Part shown: in pieces, positions 7,395-14,654 of the stretch
Position numbering within the stretch: the stretch's first letter is position 1
Layout of the letters: every line of letters starts with the position of its first letter
Assembly: GCA_002305575.1 (NCBI GenBank)
Contig: DBPP01000003.1
Span: 1 to 54,648 of the forward strand
Reading direction: 5' to 3'
Source: Ruminococcaceae bacterium UBA1417
GTDB lineage: Bacteria > Bacillota > Clostridia > Oscillospirales > Acutalibacteraceae
DNA: 54,648 nt
Translations under genes and position numbers: made by a program
Notes under the pieces: generated by a model
Seen by the model: only the letters and a program-made list of their open reading frames with translations
Databases searched by the model: none
Told to the model about the DNA's origin: nothing

Positions 7395-7703
7395 ATGGAT
7401 GAAAAGAAAATTGCCCTGATTTTCAAAGCATTTTGCGATGAAAACCGCATTAAAATTATACAATTGCTGCGTTCAGGTGAAAAATGTGCCTGCAAGCTTC
7501 TGGAAGAAATTCATGTTACGCAGCCCACGCTTTCCCACCATATGAAGATTCTCTGTGATGCCGAAATTGTTGTCGGACGCAAAGAGGGAAAATGGACCCA
7601 CTATTCCATTTCCGAAAAAGGTGTGGAACAGGCAAAGGCCTGCTTACAACGGTTGACAACACTGGAAACAGAATGTGAGAGCAAGTCGTGCAGTGAAAAA
7701 TAA
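7395..7703 (+). CDS. arsR: ArsR/SmtB-family metalloregulatory repressor
   Basis: A winged-helix repressor of about 102 residues that would release DNA on binding arsenite or a related ligand. The recognition helix region is HVTQPTLSHHMKILCDAEIV, and the wing is VVGRKEGKWTHYSI. The CAC in GEKCACKLLEEI occupies the place of the classical ELCVCDL arsenic-binding motif of ArsR, with more cysteines near the C terminus (ETECESKSC). ATG 7395 is preferred; a GTG at 7377 lies within the operator. It is first in an operon with an ArsP-type permease, a thioredoxin-like protein and arsenate reductase. Regulation is probably negative autoregulation through the adjacent inverted repeat. Confidence 0.88.
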   Translation: MDEKKIALIFKAFCDENRIKIIQLLRSGEKCACKLLEEIHVTQPTLSHHMKILCDAEIVVGRKEGKWTHYSISEKGVEQAKACLQRLTTLETECESKSCSEK

Positions 7704-7727
7704 AGCCATGCTTTATCTGCACGACTT
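7683..7727 (+). promoter_or_regulatory. Long RNA hairpin spanning the arsR stop codon
   Basis: Perfect 11-base arms AAGTCGTGCAG (7683-7693) and CTGCACGACTT (7717-7727) enclose inner arms ATAAAG and CTTTAT around a CCATG loop. There is no T-tract on the plus strand, so it is unlikely to be a simple terminator. It may stabilise or process the mRNA, or lower expression of the downstream genes. Confidence 0.55.
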
Positions 7728-7728
7728 A

Positions 7729-7760
7729 TATTGAAATCACCAAATAGATACATTTCAATA
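7729..7760 (+). promoter_or_regulatory. AT-rich inverted repeat before the permease gene
   Basis: Perfect 9-base arms TATTGAAAT (7729-7737) and ATTTCAATA (7752-7760) lie 24 bases upstream of the permease start. The CAAATAGATAC centre resembles part of the ArsR half-site. It could be a second regulator site or a weak mRNA hairpin. Confidence 0.4.
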
Positions 7761-7783
7761 TGACTATATGAGAGGGGACGCCT

Positions 7784-8797
7784 ATGGAAACACTAAAAAC
7801 AGTTTGGGACTTTTTTCAAAATGAAGTCCTCGGGATGCGGTGGCTCAATGGCCTGATAGAAGCCCTGCTAAACGCCTGTGGCTTGGATACCACAAGCCGA
7901 ATTGGCGGTAGCGTACAGTTCTTCCTTTACGATACCATAAAAATTATGGTATTGCTGGGTGTTTTGATTTTGGTTATTTCCTATATTCAAAGTTATTTCC
8001 CACCGGAAAGAACGAAAAAGATTTTGGGCCGGTTTCGCGGCATATGGGCGAATATCCTTGCCGCTTTGCTTGGAACGGTAACGCCATTCTGCTCGTGTTC
8101 CTCCATTCCGCTTTTTATCGGGTTCACAAGCGCAGGATTGCCGCTTGGCGTTACATTTTCCTTTTTGATTTCTTCCCCGATGGTCGATCTTGGCAGCTTG
8201 GTTTTGCTGATGAGTATTTTCGGCTGGAAGGTTGCCGTTTTGTATGTTGCTCTCGGGCTGGTTGTTGCCGTTGCCGGCGGTACGTTGATAGAGAAGTTAC
8301 ATCTTGAAAATCAGGTGGAGAGCTATATTCAAAACGGTCGCGTGGTTGATTTGCCACAAGAACAATTGCATTTCAAAGATCGTATGCAATACGCATGGGA
8401 ACAGGTAGTCTCCACGGCGAAAAAGGTTGCGCCCTATGTTTTGATCGGTGTGGGGATTGGCGCGATCATTCACAATTGGATCCCTGAGGATCTCGTTGTA
8501 AAAGTGCTTGGCGACGACAATCCATTCGGCGTTGTGCTTGCCACGATTGCAGGTGTTCCGATGTACGCAGACATATTTGGCACCATTCCAATTGCAGAGG
8601 CACTGCTCGCAAAAGGGGCTTTACTCGGTGTAGTCCTATCCTTTATGATGGGGGTAACCACGCTGTCCCTTCCTTCCATGATTATGCTGCGCAAGGCAGT
8701 TAAGCCGAAATTACTCGGCGTTTTTGTCGGAATATGTACAGCCGGTATTATCGTTGTGGGTTACTTCTTCAACGCAATACAATATTTTATCGTATAA
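7784..8797 (+). CDS. arsP: ArsP/UPF0718-type permease (arsenical efflux)
   Basis: This 337-residue membrane protein has about eight to ten hydrophobic segments in two halves. The first half contains TPFCSCSSIPLF (Cys103, Cys105), the signature of the DUF318/UPF0718 permeases. The second has ATIAGVPMYADIFG and MMGVTTLSLPSMIMLRK. ArsP members export trivalent methylated or aromatic arsenicals; others in the family have uncertain substrates. The start is supported by AGAGGGGAC at 7771-7779. It lies between arsR and the thioredoxin/arsC pair, so arsenical efflux is the sensible role. No arsA, acr3 or arsB gene is present, so this permease would be the only exit route in the operon. Confidence 0.82.
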   Translation: METLKTVWDFFQNEVLGMRWLNGLIEALLNACGLDTTSRIGGSVQFFLYDTIKIMVLLGVLILVISYIQSYFPPERTKKILGRFRGIWANILAALLGTVTPFCSCSSIPLFIGFTSAGLPLGVTFSFLISSPMVDLGSLVLLMSIFGWKVAVLYVALGLVVAVAGGTLIEKLHLENQVESYIQNGRVVDLPQEQLHFKDRMQYAWEQVVSTAKKVAPYVLIGVGIGAIIHNWIPEDLVVKVLGDDNPFGVVLATIAGVPMYADIFGTIPIAEALLAKGALLGVVLSFMMGVTTLSLPSMIMLRKAVKPKLLGVFVGICTAGIIVVGYFFNAIQYFIV

Positions 8798-8815
8798 TTT
8801 CAGGAGGTCTAGGTT

Positions 8816-9190
8816 ATGGCAGTATTTGGTTTTGGTAAGAAAGAGAAAGAAGAAAAGAAAGTCCCCACTTGTGCCTGTGGCGATTGCTGTGGGGACGCAG
8901 CGAACACGATGGACGAGCACAGCTCCAATGGGAAAGCGCGTGGAATTTGCAGCATCAAAGTGCTGGGGACAGGCTGCAAATCCTGCCACGAACAGTATGA
9001 GAATGCCAAACAAGCCGTAAAGGATATGGGGCTTTCCGTAGAAGTAGAATACATCACCGATATGCAAAAAGTCATGGAATACGGCGTTATGAGTATGCCG
9101 GCTCTGGTCGTCAACGAAAAGGTTGCGGCTATGGGCAAGGTTTTAAAAGCGGCCGATGTGGTCGCATTGCTGCATAAGCTGGAGGCATAA
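8816..9190 (+). CDS. Thioredoxin-like small redox protein (thioredoxin_3 type) with a Cys-rich N-terminal extension
   Basis: The 124-residue protein begins with a Lys/Glu-rich stretch and a Cys cluster (CACGDCC, 19-25), followed by a compact domain of about 80 residues. That domain has KVLGTGCKSCH (redox CxxC, Cys54/Cys57), MEYGVMSMPALVVNE (the cis-proline region) and a final helix. It matches the small thioredoxin_3 proteins often encoded beside UPF0718 permeases. AGGAGGTC precedes the ATG. It probably supplies or receives reducing equivalents for ArsC, whose gene starts 4 bases downstream. The N-terminal Cys cluster might bind metal or arsenite. Specific partners are inferred. Confidence 0.82.
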   Translation: MAVFGFGKKEKEEKKVPTCACGDCCGDAANTMDEHSSNGKARGICSIKVLGTGCKSCHEQYENAKQAVKDMGLSVEVEYITDMQKVMEYGVMSMPALVVNEKVAAMGKVLKAADVVALLHKLEA

Positions 9191-9193
9191 ACG

Positions 9194-9574
9194 ATGAACA
9201 AGAAAAAGATAGCCTTTATTTGCGTACACAATTCCTGCCGCAGTCAGATTGCAGAGGCGCTTGGCAAGCATTTGGCGGGAGATCGGTTTGAATTTTATTC
9301 TGCTGGAACGGAGAAAAAACCGCAAATCAATGGGGATGCAGTGCGGATTATGAAGCAGCTTTACGGGATAGATATGGAGAAAACCCAATACAGCAAGACA
9401 GTTGATGAAATTCCCGCGCCCGACATTGCGATTTCAATGGGGTGCGACGTTGGCTGTCCATATATTGGCAGGGCATTTGACGCGAATTGGGGACTTGCCG
9501 ATCCTACGGGCAAGAGCGATGCGTATTTTGTGCAGGTCATAGAGGAAATTGCGCAAAAAATAAAAGATTTATAG
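9194..9574 (+). CDS. arsC: Thioredoxin-coupled arsenate reductase (LMW-PTP fold)
   Basis: This 126-residue protein is of the low-molecular-weight phosphatase-like ArsC family, which reduces arsenate to arsenite. The anion-binding loop is CVHNSCRS (Cys10 nucleophile, Cys15, Arg16). The second redox pair is in SMGCDVGCP (Cys84, Cys88), and the catalytic-loop Asp is in LADPTGKSD. The C84-x3-C88 spacing is shorter than in the pI258 enzyme but I believe it occurs in clostridial relatives. It starts 4 bases after the thioredoxin-like gene, which implies translational coupling and a shared redox relay. Arsenite produced could bind ArsR and leave directly or after methylation; no methyltransferase is seen here. 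Confidence 0.88.
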   Translation: MNKKKIAFICVHNSCRSQIAEALGKHLAGDRFEFYSAGTEKKPQINGDAVRIMKQLYGIDMEKTQYSKTVDEIPAPDIAISMGCDVGCPYIGRAFDANWGLADPTGKSDAYFVQVIEEIAQKIKDL

Positions 9575-9576
9575 TG

Positions 9577-9600
9577 GCGCCGTCTTCCGTTTCGGCGCTT
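9577..9600 (+). terminator. Weak stem-loop after the ars operon
   Basis: GCGCCG (9577-9582) and CGGCGC (9593-9598) form a six-base-pair stem with a T/C-rich loop directly after the arsC stop. Only TT follows, so termination is uncertain. Confidence 0.4.
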
Positions 9601-9722
9601 GAGTACGCAGACAGGCGTCTTACATCCTGATACGAGCGCGGACCCGCAAAGGCGCGGGTACACGGAATTGCCGGCATGGGTTGCGCCGCCAATATTGGTA
9701 TTTATCGTTTTCGCATTCTGTA

Positions 9723-9752
9723 TTGACAAAAAAGGAATAGGTGTGCTACAAT
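9723..9752 (+). promoter_or_regulatory. Promoter of the polyamine-operon leader
   Basis: TTGACA (9723-9728) and TACAAT (9747-9752) are spaced by 18 bases. Transcription would begin near 9759, giving a leader of about 390 bases before the first start codon (10147). Confidence 0.85.
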
Positions 9753-9803
9753 CTATTTGATTTTGGAAGGATGCAATTTGGAGTCTTTTCAAAGCAATTG
9801 TTC

Positions 9804-9968
9804 TGGACCACTCCGCAACGGGGGTTAAGGCCATACGGACAGCCGGGTCCACTGCCGATTGGCGGCTCTGCGCCGCCGTTATTGATTGAGTTTGAAGCTC
9901 AAATTTTATAAGTTGGTTACTTCATAACCGAAATGCGCGTCAGCGCAAACTTGTGAAACGATCAATAA
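9804..9968 (+). promoter_or_regulatory. Structured 5' leader RNA, candidate riboswitch aptamer for the polyamine operon
   Basis: Hand folding gives two linked domains. Domain 1: TGGACC (9804-9809) pairs with GGTCCA (9846-9851) around hairpins CTCCG/CGGGG and GGC/GCC, a three-way junction. A GGCGGC/GCCGCC hairpin follows at 9861-9877. Domain 2: TTATTGAT (9879-9886) pairs perfectly with ATCAATAA (9961-9968). It encloses a TTGAG/CTCAA hairpin and a second junction closed by TATAAGTT (9907-9914) with AACTTGTG (9948-9955). That inner junction holds hairpins GGTTA/TAACC and TGCGC/GCGCA joined by a GAAA linker. No T-box motif or other riboswitch class known to me was recognised. A terminator at 10080 before the decarboxylase gene suggests transcriptional attenuation. 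The ligand is unknown; arginine, agmatine or a polyamine would make sense. Confidence 0.6.
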
Positions 9969-10079
9969 GAGTGGTAAAAGTATGATTGCTGTATAGACTC
10001 TGATCATTCCTATGCCTTCCAGCGCCGCGGCGAGGTCTGTTTGCCGGGCGGAATCTGCCGGATTTTTCTGTGGGTATAG

Positions 10080-10114
10080 ACGCAAGTTGCGCGTTTGCGC
10101 GGCTTGCGTTTTTT
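10080..10114 (+). terminator. Intrinsic terminator in the leader (attenuator)
   Basis: ACGCAAG-tt-GCGC, loop GTTT, GCGC-gg-CTTGCGT, then a T6 tract (10109-10114). It lies 33 bases before the decarboxylase start and downstream of the promoter at 9723, so it must be read through for expression. Its 5' arm AAGTTGCGC can pair with GCGCAAACTT (9943-9952) of the leader domain with one bulged A. This is a plausible antiterminator arrangement. Confidence 0.8.
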
Positions 10115-10146
10115 GTTTGGTAGCCAACGGGAATGGGGAAAGTAAG

Positions 10147-11607
10147 ATGCAGATGAAACGATCCCGGCTCGATCAGCGCCGTGCGCCCATTTATGAAGCG
10201 CTCGAGGAGTTCCGCAAGCAGCGCGTGGTGCCCTTTGATGTTCCGGGCCATAAGCGCGGGCGCGGCAATCCGGAGCTGACGGCCTTTTTGGGGCAGCAGT
10301 GCGTCGGTGTGGACGTCAACAGCATGAAACCGCTGGACAACCTTTGCCACCCGGTTTCGGTGATCCGGGAGGCGGAAGAACTGGCGGCCGATGCCTTTGG
10401 GGCGGCACAGGCCTTTTTGATGGTCGGCGGCACGACAAGCTCCGTGCAAAGCATGGTGCTGACCGCCTGCAAGCGCGGCGACGAAATTATTCTGCCCCGC
10501 AATGTGCACCGCAGTGTGATCAACGCGCTGGTGCTCTGCGGCGCAGTGCCGGTTTATGTGAATCCCGAGGTGGATCAGCGGCTGGGCATCAGTCTCGGCA
10601 TGCGGCGTGAACAAGTGCAAAAAGCCATTCAGGAGCATCCGAATGCTGTGGCCGTCTTGGTCAACAATCCGACGTATTATGGTATTTGCAGCGATCTGCG
10701 TGCGATTGTGCGTATGGCGCATGATGCTGGGATGCTTTGCCTGGTTGACGAGGCGCATGGCACACATTTCTATTTTGGCGGCGGTCTGCCGGTTTCGGCC
10801 ATGGCGGCTGGTGCGGATATGGCCTCCGTTTCAATGCACAAGAGCGGCGGAAGCCTGACGCAGTCCAGCCTGTTGCTCACCGGGCCGAACGTTCATACCG
10901 GCTATGTGCGTCAGATCATCAACCTGACGCAGACCACCTCCGGCAGTTACCTTCTGATGTCCAGTCTCGACATCAGCCGACGCAACCTCGCACTGCGTGG
11001 TCGTCAGGTGTTCCATCAGGTGTCCGATATGGCCGAATACGCCCGCGAGGAGATCAATGCTGTCGGCGGTTACTATGCGTTTGGCAAAGAGCTGATCAAC
11101 GGCAACTCGGTATTTGATTTTGACACCACGAAGCTGAGCATCCACACGCTGGATATCGGTCTGGCGGGCATTGAGGTCTATGATATCCTGCGCGACGAGT
11201 ACGATATTCAGATCGAATTCGGCGATATCGGCAATATCCTCGCCTATCTCTCTATTGGCGACCGCATACAGGAGGTTGAGCGCCTTGTGAGCGCGCTGGC
11301 GGAGATCCGGCGGCGCTATCATACCGATGGCACTGGCCTGCTCAATCAGGAGTATATCGATCCGGAGGTTGTCACGAGTCCGCAGGAGGCGTTTTATGCC
11401 GATAAGATCAGTCTGCCACTTAAGAAGAGCGAAGGCCGCGTGTGTAGCGAATTTGTCATGTGCTATCCGCCGGGTATTCCGATTCTGGCGCCGGGGGAGC
11501 GCATCACAGCGGAAATCCTCGATTATATTCAGTACGCGAAATCCAAGGGGTGCAGCATGACCGGCCCGGAGGATCCGGAAATCAACTATATCAATGTGCT
11601 GGCATAA
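10147..11607 (+). CDS. speA: Orn/Lys/Arg decarboxylase family enzyme, probably arginine decarboxylase
   Basis: This 486-residue PLP enzyme has the aspartate-aminotransferase fold. It shows DVPGHKRG near the N terminus, DEAHG with the PLP-nitrogen-binding Asp201, and SMHKSGGSLTQSS with the Schiff-base Lys232. A C-terminal decarboxylase domain follows (EEAFYADKISLPL, CYPPGIPILAPGE). Length and motifs match the short Bacillus SpeA/YaaO/Cad group. Downstream agmatinase argues for arginine as substrate, giving agmatine and CO2; lysine or ornithine cannot be excluded by sequence. The ATG at 10147 follows GGGGAAAG; an upstream in-frame ATG (10012) lies before the leader terminator and is rejected. 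It is first in a five-gene operon under the attenuator-like leader. Confidence 0.85.
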   Translation: MQMKRSRLDQRRAPIYEALEEFRKQRVVPFDVPGHKRGRGNPELTAFLGQQCVGVDVNSMKPLDNLCHPVSVIREAEELAADAFGAAQAFLMVGGTTSSVQSMVLTACKRGDEIILPRNVHRSVINALVLCGAVPVYVNPEVDQRLGISLGMRREQVQKAIQEHPNAVAVLVNNPTYYGICSDLRAIVRMAHDAGMLCLVDEAHGTHFYFGGGLPVSAMAAGADMASVSMHKSGGSLTQSSLLLTGPNVHTGYVRQIINLTQTTSGSYLLMSSLDISRRNLALRGRQVFHQVSDMAEYAREEINAVGGYYAFGKELINGNSVFDFDTTKLSIHTLDIGLAGIEVYDILRDEYDIQIEFGDIGNILAYLSIGDRIQEVERLVSALAEIRRRYHTDGTGLLNQEYIDPEVVTSPQEAFYADKISLPLKKSEGRVCSEFVMCYPPGIPILAPGERITAEILDYIQYAKSKGCSMTGPEDPEINYINVLA

Positions 11608-11630
11608 CGCCGCAGGAAAGGAGCACAACA

Positions 11631-12482
11631 ATGGAGATGTGGTTCAGTGAGTTTCATACGCCGGATGTCAAACACAGCATCCGCGTGAATAAACAGCTGT
11701 ATTCCAAGCAGAGCGACTACCAGCGCATTGACATTTTTGAGACGCCGGAATTTGGGCGCGTGCTGACGCTGGACGGCAACGTTATGCTGACAGAACGCGA
11801 CGAATTCATTTACGACGAGATGATCACGCATGTGCCGATGGCGGTGCACACGGGCATACAGGATATCCTCGTGATCGGCGCCGGTGACGGTGGCGTCGTG
11901 CGGGAACTCACCCGGTACGATCGTGTGCGGCGTATCGATCTGGTGGAAATGGACCCACAGGTGGTCGAAGCCTGTCGCGCCTATCTGCCCGGCAACGCCT
12001 GCCGGATGGACGACCGCCGCGTGCACATCTATTTTGAAAACGCGCTGAAGTTTATCCGCCGCTGTGAGGAGGAGTACGACCTGATCATCGTCGATTCGAC
12101 CGACCCGTTCGGGCCATCGGAGGGATTGTTTACCCGTGAGTTCTACGGCAACTGCTACAATGCGCTGCGCAAGGACGGCATCATGGTCAACCAGCAGGGC
12201 AGCCCGTTCTATGCGGAGGACGCCACCGCGATGCAGCGCAGCCATAAGCGCATTGTCAGCACGTTCCCGATCAGCCGCGTATACCAGGCGCATATCCCAA
12301 CGTATGCGGCCGGGTACTGGCTCTTTGGCTTTGCCAGCAAAAAGTACCATCCCACGGATGACCTCGACGCTGAAGCGTGGAATGCACTGAATTTGCGCAC
12401 GCGGTATTATACGACCCGGTTGCATGTGGGGGCGTTTTATCTGCCCGCCTTTTTGGAAGAGATGCTGTGCGAGGTGGAATAA
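11631..12482 (+). CDS. speE: Spermidine synthase (aminopropyltransferase)
   Basis: This 283-residue Rossmann-fold aminopropyltransferase transfers an aminopropyl group from decarboxylated SAM to a diamine. The nucleotide loop GAGDGG is at 83-88, followed by VEMDP. The active-site VDSTDPFGPSEGLF carries Asp155 and Asp158, and the substrate loop is in QQGSPFY. An N-terminal beta domain with LDGNVMLTERDEFIYDEM precedes them. The start follows AGGAAAGGAG. No speD, the source of decarboxylated SAM, lies in the window. The same operon holds the independent carboxyspermidine route, so this enzyme either depends on a distant speD or acts on agmatine in the Thermus-like aminopropylagmatine pathway. 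Confidence 0.88.
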   Translation: MEMWFSEFHTPDVKHSIRVNKQLYSKQSDYQRIDIFETPEFGRVLTLDGNVMLTERDEFIYDEMITHVPMAVHTGIQDILVIGAGDGGVVRELTRYDRVRRIDLVEMDPQVVEACRAYLPGNACRMDDRRVHIYFENALKFIRRCEEEYDLIIVDSTDPFGPSEGLFTREFYGNCYNALRKDGIMVNQQGSPFYAEDATAMQRSHKRIVSTFPISRVYQAHIPTYAAGYWLFGFASKKYHPTDDLDAEAWNALNLRTRYYTTRLHVGAFYLPAFLEEMLCEVE

Positions 12483-12506
12483 CCCGCCGGCGGAATGGAG
12501 AAAACC

Positions 12507-13370
12507 ATGTTGGAAAGAAATGTTGAAACCTTTATCGGGTGTGACAGGGACTATGCAGAATCCCGCATCGTGCTGTATGGCGCACCTTTTGATTCCACGA
12601 CGAGCTTCCGGCCCGGCGCGCGGTTTGGTCCGGCAGCCATGCGGCATGAGAGCTTCGGACTCGAAACCTATAGTCCGTATCAGGACGCGGACCTCGAAGA
12701 TTGCGCCGTATTCGATAGCGGCGATCTCGAGTTGTGTTTTGGCAGCGCGGAGGCGGCGTTGGAAGACATTGAATCCCGCGCTGCAACCATTTTGAAAGAC
12801 GGCAAGCTGCCGATGCTGCTGGGCGGCGAGCATCTTGTCACGCTCGGCGCCGTGCGCGCTGTATTGCGCAGATACCCCGATCTGCACATCATCCACTTTG
12901 ACGCGCATGCGGACCTTCGCGACGATTACCTCGGGGCGCGGCTCAGCCACGCCTGTGTGTTGCGCCGCTGCCATGAACTGATTGGCGATGGACGGATCCA
13001 TCAATTCTGCATCCGCAGTGGTGAGCGCGCGGAATTCCGATTTGCGCACAGCCACACGGATTTTCATCCCTTTACTTTTGAAGGTCTCGAAGAGACGGTG
13101 GAGGTGCTGCGTAAAGCGCAGGTCCCGGTGTATTTTACGGTCGATCTCGATTGTCTGGATCCCGGCGTGTTCCCGGGTACTGGAACGCCGGAGGCGGGCG
13201 GTGTGTCCTTTATGCAGCTGTTGAACGCCATCCGGACGGTTTGTACGGCGCGCGTTGTGGGCGCGGATGTGAATGAATTGGCGCCGATGCTCGATGCAAG
13301 CGGCGTTTCCACGGCGACCGCCTGTAAGGTTGTACGGGAAATGCTTCTGGCGCTGGATAAATCCTTGTAA
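12507..13370 (+). CDS. speB: Agmatinase / ureohydrolase
   Basis: This 287-residue arginase-family enzyme hydrolyses agmatine to putrescine and urea. All manganese ligand motifs are visible: GGEH (His109), DAHADLR (Asp132, His134, Asp136) and DLDCLDPG (Asp213, Asp215), followed by GTGTPEAGG. ATG 12507, with GGAG seven bases upstream, is preferred; an in-frame ATG at 12495 lacks a good ribosome site. It follows speE and precedes the carboxynorspermidine genes, so putrescine would feed both routes. The alternative substrate N1-aminopropylagmatine cannot be excluded, since the same fold serves that reaction in Thermus. Confidence 0.9.
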   Translation: MLERNVETFIGCDRDYAESRIVLYGAPFDSTTSFRPGARFGPAAMRHESFGLETYSPYQDADLEDCAVFDSGDLELCFGSAEAALEDIESRAATILKDGKLPMLLGGEHLVTLGAVRAVLRRYPDLHIIHFDAHADLRDDYLGARLSHACVLRRCHELIGDGRIHQFCIRSGERAEFRFAHSHTDFHPFTFEGLEETVEVLRKAQVPVYFTVDLDCLDPGVFPGTGTPEAGGVSFMQLLNAIRTVCTARVVGADVNELAPMLDASGVSTATACKVVREMLLALDKSL

Positions 13371-13394
13371 AAGCAGAAAAGGAGTAGGTTTGTT

Positions 13395-14654
13395 ATGAGC
13401 AGAGTTCTTGTCATTGGCTGCGGCGGCGTCGCGTCCGTCGCGATCCATAAGTGTTGTCAGCTGCCCGAGGTGTTCTCGGAGCTGTGCATTGCCAGCCGCA
13501 CGAAATCGAAGTGCGACCGTTTGGCGGCCGAACTGGCGCCGAAAACCACAGCGAAGATCACTACGGCACAGGTGGATGCCGACGACGTGCAGCAGGTCAT
13601 CGATTTGATCCGTGCGTATCAGCCCGATCTTGTCATGAATATCGCGCTGCCGTATCAGGATCTGACGATTATGGAGGCCTGCCTCGCGTGCCACGTCAAC
13701 TATATGGACACGGCCAATTATGAACCGGAGAACACCGATGATCCGCAGTGGCGCGCCGTTTACGAAAAGCGCTGCAAGGAGGCAGGATTTTCCGCGTATT
13801 TCGATTACAGTTGGCAGTGGGCGTACCGCAAGCGTTTTGAGGAAGCCGGATTGACGGCGCTGCTCGGCTGCGGCTTCGACCCGGGCGTGACACAGGCGTA
13901 TTGCGCCTACGCAAAGAAGCACGAGTTTGATACGATCGACACCATCGATATTCTCGACTGCAATGGCGGCGACCACGGATACGCCTTTGCGACGAACTTT
14001 AACCCGGAGGTCAACCTGCGCGAGGTCAGCGCGCCGGGCAGCTATTGGGAGAATGGCCACTGGGTCGAGATCCCGGCAATGAGCATCAAGCGCGAATACA
14101 ATTTCGATCAGGTGGGACAGAAAGACATGTACCTTTTGCACCATGAGGAAATCGAGTCGCTCGCGGTCAATATTCCGGAGGTCAAGCGCATCCGCTTTTT
14201 CATGACTTTCGGCCAGAGCTATCTCGACCACATGCGCTGCCTCGAGGATGTGGGCATGCTGTCCACGACGCCGATCGAGTTTGAGGGCCAGCAGATTGTA
14301 CCGATCAAGTTTCTCAAGGCGCTCCTGCCGGATCCGGCCTCGCTCGGTCCGCGCACGAAAGGTAAGACGAACATCGGCTGCATTTTCACCGGTAAGAAGG
14401 ACGGCAAGGATAAGACGTACTACATCTATAACGTCTGCGACCATCAGGCGTGCTACCGCGAGGTGGGTAGCCAGGCCATCAGCTACACGACGGGCGTGCC
14501 GGCCATGTGTGGTGCGCTGATGCTGCTGACCGGCAAGTGGAACAAGCCGGGTGTCTATACGGTGGAGGAGTTTGATCCCGATCCATTCCTCGATGCGCTC
14601 GACCGGTACGGCCTGCCGCGCTCGGAAGACCGCAGCCCCGTCCTGGTGGACTGA
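13395..14654 (+). CDS. Carboxynorspermidine synthase (saccharopine-dehydrogenase-like)
   Basis: This 419-residue NAD(P)H-dependent enzyme has an N-terminal Rossmann motif VLVIGCGGVASVAIHKC and the saccharopine-dehydrogenase pattern (NIALPYQDLTIMEACL, NYMDTANYEP, GCGFDPGVTQAY). Carboxynorspermidine dehydrogenases condense aspartate semialdehyde with putrescine or diaminopropane and reduce the Schiff base. With the downstream decarboxylase and upstream agmatinase, carboxyspermidine from putrescine is the expected product. The start follows AAAAGGAG. The stop overlaps the start of the next gene, implying tight coupling. True lysine-pathway saccharopine dehydrogenase is unlikely in this context. 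Confidence 0.88.
   Translation: MSRVLVIGCGGVASVAIHKCCQLPEVFSELCIASRTKSKCDRLAAELAPKTTAKITTAQVDADDVQQVIDLIRAYQPDLVMNIALPYQDLTIMEACLACHVNYMDTANYEPENTDDPQWRAVYEKRCKEAGFSAYFDYSWQWAYRKRFEEAGLTALLGCGFDPGVTQAYCAYAKKHEFDTIDTIDILDCNGGDHGYAFATNFNPEVNLREVSAPGSYWENGHWVEIPAMSIKREYNFDQVGQKDMYLLHHEEIESLAVNIPEVKRIRFFMTFGQSYLDHMRCLEDVGMLSTTPIEFEGQQIVPIKFLKALLPDPASLGPRTKGKTNIGCIFTGKKDGKDKTYYIYNVCDHQACYREVGSQAISYTTGVPAMCGALMLLTGKWNKPGVYTVEEFDPDPFLDALDRYGLPRSEDRSPVLVD

Noticed and set aside
9759..10114. T-box or known riboswitch in the polyamine leader
   Set aside because: No T-box antiterminator core (GGTGGNACCGCG type), lysine, glycine, SAM or ykkC-type motif could be found by eye; therefore listed only as an unclassified structured leader.
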